In this document: one piece after another, positions 56,282-64,000 of the stretch
Layout of the letters: every line of letters starts with the position of its first letter
Numbering within the stretch: the first letter of the stretch is position 1
From: Paenibacillus sp. 481
GTDB lineage: Bacteria; Bacillota; Bacilli; Paenibacillales; Paenibacillaceae
DNA length: 64,000 nt
NCBI RefSeq assembly: GCF_021223605.1
Contig: NZ_CP075175.1
Span: 4,853,501-4,917,500, forward strand
Direction of reading: 5' to 3'
Program-made: the position numbers and the translations under genes
Notes under the pieces: model-generated
The model's input: only the letters and a program-made list of their open reading frames with translations
Told to the model about the DNA's origin: nothing
Database searches by the model: none

Positions 56282-59200
56282 TTACTCTTGATGCTCTTCC
56301 ACGATTATGGCCACGATGTTGGAGTTTAATGTAAACCTTTGGGGCAAATTAGCTAGCTGGAAGCTAATAGAAGCTCGATTAAGCAATTTTCCACTAGGCG
56401 GCAAAAACGTTTGCTTCACTTTGAACGAAACTTGAATCGACTGGCCGGGAGCTACAATTCCAAGCGGAATACCATTCTCCGGATTAGCGTCCGGAACGCG
56501 GTGGTCGTCAATCTTTACGCTATGTGGCACGAATGTCGTGCCCTGCTGTAATAAATCGTTGAGTACGACATTGTTAGCTGCAATGTTGCTCGTATTGGCT
56601 ACTGTGATCGTGAATCTGACCGTATCACCGACGAATATTTGTTTGGCCTCTGCTTTTTTCGTGATGGTAATTGGAAGGGCTGCGACATTGACGGATGCCG
56701 ACGTGCTTAGTGATCCGGTCTGAGCTGAATCAACCAGTGCCGTATTGACTATCTTTTCTCCAGGAATCGCGGTAGGTGGCACGGTAAACGGAATGATTAG
56801 CGATAAGACAACTCCGACATCCTGTGACACGATGGTCCCGCTTATACCGAGCAGCGGGTCAGAGTAGCGAAGATTCACTAGCGGTACATTGCCAGTATTG
56901 ATACCTTCCGCGCGGAAAAATACGATTTCCCCAGGGAATGCGACAGGTGGAAAGACCGTCTTGCTGATTGTAAGACTTGGATTGGCAGGCACCGTGACTT
57001 GAGCCGTTGCGGTAACCGGTGCGGTCTCAGCGGAGCTTACTACCGCCGTATTCACAATTACGGTTCCACCACGCGTGTTAGCAGGTATCGTAAACGTACG
57101 AGACAGCGTTATGAAGAGCCCTGCTGGAATAAAGTCAACTGTCTTATCGATACCGAGTAAATCGTCTATGAATCGTAAATTGGTAAGTGGCGCGTTCGAT
57201 GTATTACGAATTTCGAACGTAAACGTAACGGTGTCGCCAGGTGATGCAACGGATGGACTGACCTGTTTAAGCAAGCTTAATTCTTGGATCATTGGCAGCA
57301 CGGTAAGCGATGCCGTTGCAGATGTCGGAACTGTTTGATCGGAAGATGCAGTAGCGGTATTGGTCAATACGGTTCCTGCTGGTACGTTAGGTATCACAAA
57401 AAGAATCGGAATGGAAATCATTGATCCGGCAGCTAAGGACGGAATGACAGAGCGGAAATTCAGCGTCGGATCCGTGATGACGACATTCGTTAAATCGACG
57501 TTGCCCGTATTTTGTACTAAGATTGTTGCCGTTACCGTTTGGCCCGGTACGGCTTGCGTTGGATTGAGCGTTTTGGTCACTTGCAAGCTTGGGCTCGGGT
57601 CAACCGTTACTGATGCAGTGCCTTGTTCGGGATTGGTTTGATCCGATATGGCCACCGCTACATTCGTAATAACGGAACCGTTCGGTGTGCCAGTAGGAAT
57701 GATGAAAGAAAACGTGAACGGCTGGCTTTCTCCCGGATTAAGTGTATCGATCGATTGAGAGATGCCGAGTGTATCGTCGCTCAATACGACGTTGGTCAAT
57801 ATGACGGTACCCGGATTGGTCACCGTGATCGTGTACGTAACCGTATCACCTGGAGCGGCAGTTACGCGGTCTGGCGTCTTCACGACCGTCAATTCCGGCG
57901 GCAATGGATTGATTAGAACTTTAGCCGTTGCTTCCACTGATGTGGTCTGGTCGGAAACGACAGTGCTAACGTTCGTGATGACGGTACCGATAGGCGTTCC
58001 CGCAGGGACGGTGAACGTAGGTGTGAAGCTTTGCGATTGGCCGATTGCCAGCGCAGGGATAGTGACGCTTAGACCGAGCAGCACGTCGCTGACAATAACG
58101 TTCGTCAATGGAATATTACCCGTGTTAGTGACTGTAATGGTATATGTGATCGTGTCTCCCGGTAGCGCATTGTCCCGATCTGGCGTCTTGGTCAGTGTGA
58201 TCGCGGGAACGTCGTTCACCGTTACCGTTGTCGTTCCTTGCTGTGGCCCGGTTTCTGTTGGGGTCACGGTAACGACGTTGCTAAAGCTCGAGCCAGCCAC
58301 CGCATCGTCCGGAATGATGAACGGGATCGTTTCGATCACGCTTGCACCTGGCGCGAGCGATGGAATCGTGTTAAGGAACGACAGCACTGGATCGGAGATA
58401 ACGACATTGGTCAATGTGACGCCACCGGTGTTGATGACCGTAATCGTGAAAAATACCGTATCTCCCGGATTGGCTTGCGCTTGATCAACGGATTTGGTTA
58501 CGGTAAAGCTGGGAAGCAACAATACAAGGGAAGCAGAGTCGCTGTCCTGTACTATCTGCGTACCGGAAATGCCCGTTGCAGTCACGGTATTGACGAAAGG
58601 ATTGGCGCTTGTGCTCGGAACGACGAACGGGAAATTAACGGTTTGGGATTCTCCTGCGGCAAGCGTGCCAATCGATTGACTAAGTCCGAGCAGTGAGTCG
58701 GATAGCAGCACGTTCGACAAGGGCGTATTACCTGTGTTCGTCACGATAAACGTATAGGTAACGGTGTCACCAATAGCTGCCTGTGTAGGTGAGACCGATT
58801 TTGTTACCGAAATATCCGGTGCGCTAATGACTGTCACAACCGCATTGGATTGCCCCGGCCCAGTCTGATTCGTCGTCACGGTTGATACGTTCACGAGGGT
58901 GTCACCTTGCATCGCGGTTAAAGGAACGATGAACGGCTGCGTGATAATAATCGAGTCTCCGGGGTTCAACGCATCAAACGTCTGATCGATGTTCAGCGTC
59001 GGATCGACAATTCTCACGTTCGTTAGCGTCTGATTACCCGGATTTGAGACTGTAATCGTGTAGGTCACCGTATCTCCTGGCGCGGCGATCTGCGGATTGA
59101 CGTTTTTGAAAATAAATACGTTCGGAATCGGCGTAACGATGATGGTCGCCGTATCGGATGCAGGAGCAGTCTCGTTGGAAGTGGCGACCGTTTCGTTCGT

Positions 59201-61414
59201 GAACACGGTTCCGGCAGCTGTTCCAGGAGGCACCGTGAAAGGCACCAAGAACGTTTGAGATTGTCCGGCGTTCAACGAAGGAATGACTTGGGAAAAACCG
59301 ATTAACGCGTCTGTTACCGTTACATTCGTGACTGGAGCGTTAGATGTATTGGTTACCGTAATTGTATAGGTAAGCGAATCGCCGGGCGCGACAGCAATTT
59401 GGTTCGCCGTTTTCGTAACGGCCAGACTGAAGCTCGCCAGCACCGTAACTTGGGTGGTATCGATAATAGGAGCCGTCTGATCGGAGGTAGCGGTTGCTGT
59501 ATTGCTAATGACGGTTCCAGCAGGCGTGCCCGGCGGGATGATAAATTGAACATTCAGACTGATAGTAGCCCCTGGATCCAAGCTGGATAATGTATCGATC
59601 AATCCAAGCAATGAGTCTTCAATGCGCACGTTCGTCAAGGTAACACTACCTGGATTCGTTACGGTGAACGTATACAGCACAACGTCTCCCGGAAACGCTG
59701 TGGGCGAAGATGCTGATTTGGTCAGCGTGAGCACCGCTGGCGCAGCAATTTGTACAATGTAATCTTCGACTTCTCCATCTGATGCCGGTCCTAAACTTCT
59801 CGTATCTTCTGCAGTTGGAATCGTATTTTGATTGACAAGATTATTCGTTGTGAGTCTTAGTCTTACAAAGGTCTGACCTGAAGATAACGTTACACCTGAA
59901 GGAACCGAAAATGTGATCGGAACCGTTTGCGTTCCAGCTTGTGAAGGTACAATCTGAACAGGTGAGGCTTCATTGGCTTGGAATATGCCATCATCATTAA
60001 AATCAACCCATCCATATAAATTGGCAGCAATTCCTGTATTGTTGGTTACTGTTACATTTAACGAATAACTGGTTGCATCGATCGGAATAGTTGGAAGAGG
60101 TACGATTAAGCCATCATCTTGAATACCTTTTGAAATATCATCGCCTGTAGCAGTAGGATTTTGAAAAGCATCTGCTTCGGCCGTAACTTGAGTTCCTAGA
60201 AACAGTCGATTGGTTAGCTGGTGTCGGGGTCCATTGTTAGCGAGTAAGGTCGAATAATTGTTCGGTCCATTTCCAGCAGCCGTATCAGGCGCATCACCAA
60301 AGTCTACATTTACTGTTGCCAGTTGGCACATCGTTGCATCATTAAATGAAGTGGTGACCGTTGTGGAGAATGGTGACACGGTTGCGTTATTACCAACAAC
60401 CGTATATCTATAAATGACTCCATTGTTATTAGAAATGGCGTATATGGTGTCGGTGGAATCGATTGACATTGCACCAAAGGAGGTACTCGTAACAAGTGGG
60501 GTTGTCGTTATGTTGCTGACCGCTCCCGTTGTAGGGACGATTCTCTGTACAGGGCCTGTAGGTGCAACCCCGTATAAATTTCCATCCGCTTTTCGATATA
60601 CCCAATCACTAATATTTGCTGCTCTGCTTAAGGCAATACCAAAATTACTGGTCTGCTCTTGAAATCCATTTGCAGGATTAACGAGTTTCAAAAAAGTTGC
60701 AGAATTTGGCCGTAGATCCACCACATAAAATCTTGTTCCATTATTTACGAAAATATACAAAAATCCGTTCAAATCAAAAGTGCCTACATTATAAATATCC
60801 GCAGGTAATCCAGGTGGCAGCGGGGATAAAGTGGTCACATTTCCGCTGCTATCTGCACGAATGATATGGTTAGTAGTCTGATCATATCCATAAATGTAAT
60901 TATCCAATGTATTGTATCCGATAGCATTTATGTCTAGAGGTGGATTAACCGTACCTTGGAGAATGGCTGTACCTGTTACAAGGTTAATGTTAAACCAAGA
61001 TGAAGGTCTACCGGAAAATTGAATCATTGTTGTACTACAGAATAGCGGATTGTTGACCGTGTCATGACTGAAATTTTGATTCGCAATAGTGGCATTTCCA
61101 CTCACCTGTGCTGCGGTTACGGTTATGGTTAGTTTCCGCGGGCCATTTGACATCGTAAATCCACTAGGTTGTGTAAAAGTTGTAGGTGGGCAAGTGGCTC
61201 CTGGGTTAGCTACAGGCTCATAAACCGTATACGTACCTGCAACCGCAATAGAAAAACTATAATTACCGTTGGCATCCGTTTGCGTAGACGAGCAAGTTCC
61301 ACCCGCGTTACTAAATAAAACAACAAAGACATTCGGTATTCCGGGTTCTCCAGCGTCAAATTGCCCATTATGATTCAAGTCATTAAATACGGTTCCCGTT
61401 ATCGTTGCGGGCAT
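56282..61414 (-). CDS. Giant DUF11/DUF7507 repeat surface protein without signal peptide
   Basis: A 1710-residue low-Lys, Thr/Val/Pro-rich protein. The ATG at 61414 follows GAGAGGAG by 11 nt; another ATG seven codons upstream has no ribosome site. Order: an SdrD-B-like beta-sandwich (1-100: GTVFNDLNHNGQFDAGEPGI), a DUF6923-like propeller-type region (~120-370), a GEVED-type domain (~375-550: WVDFNDDGIFQANEA, SDGEVEDYIV), then about ten DUF7507-like repeats of ~102 residues (560-1578). Each repeat has a TKT..-PGDTVTYTITVTNTGN-LTNV core. A final DUF11 domain ends with QRFTLNSNIVAIIVEEHQE. There is no hydrophobic signal sequence, LPXTG, SLH or membrane anchor. It must therefore leave by another route or be assembled by the mother cell onto spores. 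It is flanked by glycan genes, and the many Thr/Ser/Asn residues are plausible glycosylation sites. Confidence 0.92.
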   Translation of the reverse strand: MPATITGTVFNDLNHNGQFDAGEPGIPNVFVVLFSNAGGTCSSTQTDANGNYSFSIAVAGTYTVYEPVANPGATCPPTTFTQPSGFTMSNGPRKLTITVTAAQVSGNATIANQNFSHDTVNNPLFCSTTMIQFSGRPSSWFNINLVTGTAILQGTVNPPLDINAIGYNTLDNYIYGYDQTTNHIIRADSSGNVTTLSPLPPGLPADIYNVGTFDLNGFLYIFVNNGTRFYVVDLRPNSATFLKLVNPANGFQEQTSNFGIALSRAANISDWVYRKADGNLYGVAPTGPVQRIVPTTGAVSNITTTPLVTSTSFGAMSIDSTDTIYAISNNNGVIYRYTVVGNNATVSPFSTTVTTSFNDATMCQLATVNVDFGDAPDTAAGNGPNNYSTLLANNGPRHQLTNRLFLGTQVTAEADAFQNPTATGDDISKGIQDDGLIVPLPTIPIDATSYSLNVTVTNNTGIAANLYGWVDFNDDGIFQANEASPVQIVPSQAGTQTVPITFSVPSGVTLSSGQTFVRLRLTTNNLVNQNTIPTAEDTRSLGPASDGEVEDYIVQIAAPAVLTLTKSASSPTAFPGDVVLYTFTVTNPGSVTLTNVRIEDSLLGLIDTLSSLDPGATISLNVQFIIPPGTPAGTVISNTATATSDQTAPIIDTTQVTVLASFSLAVTKTANQIAVAPGDSLTYTITVTNTSNAPVTNVTVTDALIGFSQVIPSLNAGQSQTFLVPFTVPPGTAAGTVFTNETVATSNETAPASDTATIIVTPIPNVFIFKNVNPQIAAPGDTVTYTITVSNPGNQTLTNVRIVDPTLNIDQTFDALNPGDSIIITQPFIVPLTAMQGDTLVNVSTVTTNQTGPGQSNAVVTVISAPDISVTKSVSPTQAAIGDTVTYTFIVTNTGNTPLSNVLLSDSLLGLSQSIGTLAAGESQTVNFPFVVPSTSANPFVNTVTATGISGTQIVQDSDSASLVLLLPSFTVTKSVDQAQANPGDTVFFTITVINTGGVTLTNVVISDPVLSFLNTIPSLAPGASVIETIPFIIPDDAVAGSSFSNVVTVTPTETGPQQGTTTVTVNDVPAITLTKTPDRDNALPGDTITYTITVTNTGNIPLTNVIVSDVLLGLSVTIPALAIGQSQSFTPTFTVPAGTPIGTVITNVSTVVSDQTTSVEATAKVLINPLPPELTVVKTPDRVTAAPGDTVTYTITVTNPGTVILTNVVLSDDTLGISQSIDTLNPGESQPFTFSFIIPTGTPNGSVITNVAVAISDQTNPEQGTASVTVDPSPSLQVTKTLNPTQAVPGQTVTATILVQNTGNVDLTNVVITDPTLNFRSVIPSLAAGSMISIPILFVIPNVPAGTVLTNTATASSDQTVPTSATASLTVLPMIQELSLLKQVSPSVASPGDTVTFTFEIRNTSNAPLTNLRFIDDLLGIDKTVDFIPAGLFITLSRTFTIPANTRGGTVIVNTAVVSSAETAPVTATAQVTVPANPSLTISKTVFPPVAFPGEIVFFRAEGINTGNVPLVNLRYSDPLLGISGTIVSQDVGVVLSLIIPFTVPPTAIPGEKIVNTALVDSAQTGSLSTSASVNVAALPITITKKAEAKQIFVGDTVRFTITVANTSNIAANNVVLNDLLQQGTTFVPHSVKIDDHRVPDANPENGIPLGIVAPGQSIQVSFKVKQTFLPPSGKLLNRASISFQLANLPQRFTLNSNIVAIIVEEHQE

Positions 61415-61661
61415 CTTTATCTTCGCTCCTCTCATTCATGTATGTACAGTTGATGTACGATCGCAAGTGATCACATATTCCAGCACTCTACATGAGTTTA
61501 GCTGATTCCATAATATGCATAGGCGTTATCGTTGAAGCTTGTTTAAGATCTCAATATTGGACTTAATTTCAAATATCAAATTGTAGATGATCAACATCAT
61601 TCGGTAATTCGCTGCGTGCGATAAAATATTTGTACGGTGTTGAGTATCGTGGTTGAACTAC

Positions 61662-61691
61662 TGCCGTGAACAACTGAGCTATTTCTCATAA
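61662..61691. promoter_or_regulatory. Shared 30-bp motif, copy B
   Basis: TGCCGTGAACAACT, 9 bases, CTCATAA, as at 56051. It lies in the 315-base gap between the divergent DUF11 and fucose-synthase-like genes. On the plus strand CATAAACTA (61687-61695) fits the SigK -10 box CATANNNTA, with an AC 15 nt upstream, so it may be the promoter of the gene at 61730. Confidence 0.5.
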
Positions 61692-61729
61692 ACTATAGTA
61701 GATAGAAATGGAGGAAAGCAGGTGTCTGG

Positions 61730-62671
61730 ATGGACATAGCCAGTATGCGTATCGTTGTTACAGGCGGTGCGGGCTTTCTAGGCCAACAAGTGGTACACCT
61801 ACTAAAGCAGCATGGTTGTACGAAAGTCTATGTCCCGCGAAGCACACAATTTGATCTGCGCAAAGAAGCTGACATTATAGCCATGTTTCATGCATGGAAA
61901 CCGGAAATGGTGATTCATTTAGCAGCAGTAGTAGGTGGGATCGGGGCAAATCTACGAAATCCAGGGTCTTTTTTGTACGATAATCTGATGATGGGAACAC
62001 AACTGCTGGAGCAGTCGCGATTGCATCATATCGAAAAATTTGTAGCGATCGGTACGATTTGTTCCTATCCGAAACACGCCTCCATTCCGTTCAAAGAAAC
62101 GGATCTATGGAATGGTTATCCAGAGGAGTCCAATGCACCTTACGGGCTCGCGAAAAAAATGATGCTCGTTCAAGCGCAAGCTTACAGGCAGCAGTATGGG
62201 CTAAATGGGATTTATTTATTGCCTGTTAATATGTATGGGCCCGGTGATAACTTTGACTTGCAGTCTTCACATGTGATTCCTGCGATAATTCGCAAATGTA
62301 TCGAGGCGAGAGAACGAGGTGACGCAGAAGTTACATTATGGGGAACAGGAAATGCGACGCGAGAGTTCCTGTATGTTGAGGATGCGGCCGAGGCGATTGT
62401 ATTAGCGTCCTTACACTATGAGGGCGCTGAGCCGGTCAATATTGGAACGGGACAAGAAATCCGTATTCGTGATCTAGCTGAATGGATCAAAGTGCTCACA
62501 GGATATACAGGTATCATAACATGGAATACAGATATGCCAGATGGTCAGCCGCGACGTTGCCTCGATACATCGATGGCAGAAACACGATTTCAATTTAAGG
62601 CTAGGACTTCGCTGCTAACAGGACTGGAACAGACCATTTCATGGTATACGAACCATCGCTCTACATCATAA
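61730..62671 (+). CDS. fcl: GDP-L-fucose synthase-like NAD(P)-dependent epimerase/reductase
   Basis: A 313-residue short-chain dehydrogenase of the Fcl/WcaG type. ATG, with AGGTG 5 nt and GGAGG 15 nt upstream. Rossmann motif [19 protein letters not shown]. The family-specific [23 protein letters not shown], the catalytic Ser/Thr region [18 protein letters not shown], and the Tyr-Lys pair in [18 protein letters not shown] are present. [23 protein letters not shown] and [13 protein letters not shown] close the substrate site. The length matches Fcl (~310-320). It would make GDP-L-fucose or a similar 6-deoxy sugar nucleotide from a 4-keto precursor. No GDP-mannose dehydratase is in the window, so the exact sugar is uncertain. 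It is followed by a glycosyltransferase 45 bases downstream. Confidence 0.88.
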   Translation: MDIASMRIVVTGGAGFLGQQVVHLLKQHGCTKVYVPRSTQFDLRKEADIIAMFHAWKPEMVIHLAAVVGGIGANLRNPGSFLYDNLMMGTQLLEQSRLHHIEKFVAIGTICSYPKHASIPFKETDLWNGYPEESNAPYGLAKKMMLVQAQAYRQQYGLNGIYLLPVNMYGPGDNFDLQSSHVIPAIIRKCIEARERGDAEVTLWGTGNATREFLYVEDAAEAIVLASLHYEGAEPVNIGTGQEIRIRDLAEWIKVLTGYTGIITWNTDMPDGQPRRCLDTSMAETRFQFKARTSLLTGLEQTISWYTNHRSTS

Positions 62672-62716
62672 TCGTTAGCGCTTAATACGTAAAAAGTTGA
62701 TGGAGGGAGCTATTTT

Positions 62717-63967
62717 ATGAGTCGCTATCCGTTAGTGAGTATTATCACGCCTTCATACAATCAAGCCCAATTTATCCGGTACACGCTCGACAGCATTTTG
62801 AATCAGGATTATCCGAATTTGGAGTGTATCGTCATAGATGGTGGATCTACAGATGATACAATAAGCATACTGGAGTACTATCGACAAAAAGATCGGCGTT
62901 TTACGTATGTATCTGAACGTGATCGCGGGCAATCCCATGCGATTAATAAAGGGATTGCCATGGCCAAAGGTGACATCATTGGCTGGCTCAACTCTGACGA
63001 TACGTATCTTCCTGGAGCTGTTCGCAAGGCCGTTCACGCGTTGCACACCCACCCTCATTGGAGCATGGTATACGGCAACGCCAACGTCATTAATGAGCGT
63101 AATGCCTTCGTGCACTCCTTTGACGTTCAACCTTATGATTTACGTACGATGTTTGAGATTTGTTCGATTTGCCAACCCGCTGCATTTTTACGTAAGCAGA
63201 CGCTCATTGATGTTGGCGGCATTGATGAATCGTACGATTTTTGCATGGACTATAATTTATGGATACGAATCGGTAAACAGCATTTAATCGGTTACATCAA
63301 TGAGCTCTGGGCAAATCATCGGATTCATCAGGAAGCAAAGGGACACACGCAATTTGGAACAGTAGGAATAACTGAAATTTTTAGAACGTCGAAGGCGTTT
63401 TACGGAGCCATATCAAATACTTGGATTCATTATTATGTCATGTTTCATCGTGAACAAGGAGCTGTTGGCTTAGTACATCATTTAAAAAAGGATGACATAT
63501 TTGGTACATCTCCTGCTATACAATATGCTAACGTAAAGGCTAATTGCCCGGTACCTGATAGGTGGTATTTTCACATTCAACATGATCAAGAGAACCCACT
63601 ACATGCCTTTGCCATACATGGTCATAATGATGCGGAAGCAAGAACATGTCACGTTGTGTTAAGCGGCGACCATGTCTCTTCCTTTACGATCCCCCAAGGG
63701 AAGTTTGAGCTTGTAATACCGATTGTAAGTTTACCAATTGTAAGCGACAAGCCGACCATCTCACTTGAAATCCACGTTTCTTCGTCCCCCAGCAGCACGT
63801 CGGATCTCTCAATCAGAGACAACACTTTTTTAGAACCGAGTCTCCAGCTATCTCATTTTGTTCCACTTTCTGCGCGGGAAGCTGCCTTTTACGATGCATT
63901 CACGATTCATCCGTTCGGCATCGACAAATGGCTGCAACAGCATAGAAAAGTGACGCCACATTATTAA
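62717..63967 (+). CDS. Family 2 glycosyltransferase with C-terminal extension
   Basis: A 416-residue inverting glycosyltransferase with a GT-A fold. ATG after TGGAGGGAGC. Catalytic domain (1-~240): PLVSIITPSYNQAQFIRYTL, CIVIDGGSTDDTI, ERDRGQSHAINKGIAMAKGD, and GWLNSDDTYLPGAV, where SDD is the metal-binding DxD-type motif. FCMDYNLWIRIG is the late ED-type acceptor region. The last ~140 residues (from about 275) are strand-rich and not recognised; they could bind the acceptor. It is co-oriented with the fucose-synthase-like gene, and the locus probably continues past the window. Confidence 0.9.
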   Translation: MSRYPLVSIITPSYNQAQFIRYTLDSILNQDYPNLECIVIDGGSTDDTISILEYYRQKDRRFTYVSERDRGQSHAINKGIAMAKGDIIGWLNSDDTYLPGAVRKAVHALHTHPHWSMVYGNANVINERNAFVHSFDVQPYDLRTMFEICSICQPAAFLRKQTLIDVGGIDESYDFCMDYNLWIRIGKQHLIGYINELWANHRIHQEAKGHTQFGTVGITEIFRTSKAFYGAISNTWIHYYVMFHREQGAVGLVHHLKKDDIFGTSPAIQYANVKANCPVPDRWYFHIQHDQENPLHAFAIHGHNDAEARTCHVVLSGDHVSSFTIPQGKFELVIPIVSLPIVSDKPTISLEIHVSSSPSSTSDLSIRDNTFLEPSLQLSHFVPLSAREAAFYDAFTIHPFGIDKWLQQHRKVTPHY

Positions 63968-64000
63968 AAAAACCTAGCATGTTTGCGCATGCAGACTGTA

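Noticed and set aside
57762..58696. Long plus-strand open frames opposite the DUF11 repeats
   Set aside because: They are antisense shadows caused by the repetitive codon pattern; the minus-strand frame has clear repeated domains.

Overview
The window reads as a chromosomal segment of a low-to-mid GC, spore-forming, S-layer-bearing Firmicute, most likely Paenibacillus or a close relative. The basis is strong AGGAGG-type ribosome binding sites with frequent TTG/GTG starts, an SLH-anchored subtilase, a copper-amine-oxidase-type stalk protein, a Bacillus-type LexA box, a CcpA cre site, a YerC/TrpR-type regulator and very large Bacillales-style NRPS genes. No rRNA, tRNA, CRISPR array or insertion sequence was seen. 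All assignments come from reading the sequence; no searches were run.

Layout. 1-23 kb: the 3' end of a lipopeptide/peptide NRPS cluster. One truncated NRPS gene (C-A-T-C-A-T-C) is followed by a 5207-residue NRPS (partial C-A-T-E, C-A-T, C-A-T-E, C-A-T-TE). By-eye specificity codes suggest ...(D-aa)-X-basic-D-Val-Ile-D-basic-X, released by the terminal thioesterase. 23-27 kb: topoisomerase III, then two paralogous small secreted Ig-like proteins. A decayed copy of the topB 3' end lies between them, which reveals a tandem segmental duplication. 27-29.5 kb: a YdjM-type membrane protein with a LexA-like operator on its promoter, an MFS transporter and a YerC-type regulator. 29.8-36.7 kb: a tyrosine/homogentisate catabolic block (HPPD, homogentisate dioxygenase, two-subunit 3-oxoacid CoA-transferase, HisC-type aminotransferase, thiolase). 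It is followed by a convergent amino-acid permease with a perfect cre site. Maleylacetoacetate isomerase and fumarylacetoacetase are not in the window.

38-47 kb: a small secreted protein, a 1.5k-residue cell-surface subtilase, an exported double isochorismatase-fold protein, an 18-bp tandem repeat array, a small unknown protein and a divergent stand-alone IF-3 paralogue. 47-54.6 kb: a DUF418 membrane protein, a two-component system, a bile-acid:sodium symporter-family protein, a multi-pass DoxX/HTTM-like protein and a stalk-domain secreted protein. 54.7-64 kb: a surface-glycan-like locus. It has a DUF4214-like protein, an FkbM methyltransferase, a 1710-residue DUF11-type repeat protein without signal peptide or anchor, a GDP-L-fucose-synthase-like enzyme and a family 2 glycosyltransferase. 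SigK-like promoter matches and a shared regulatory motif suggest a spore-surface (exosporium) glycoprotein system, but this is inference.

A recurring oddity is short tandem repeats: 9-bp units inside an NRPS epimerization domain and inside the CoA-transferase tail, an 8-bp unit x12 between hisC and the thiolase gene, and an 18-bp unit x~12 at the 3' end of a small gene.
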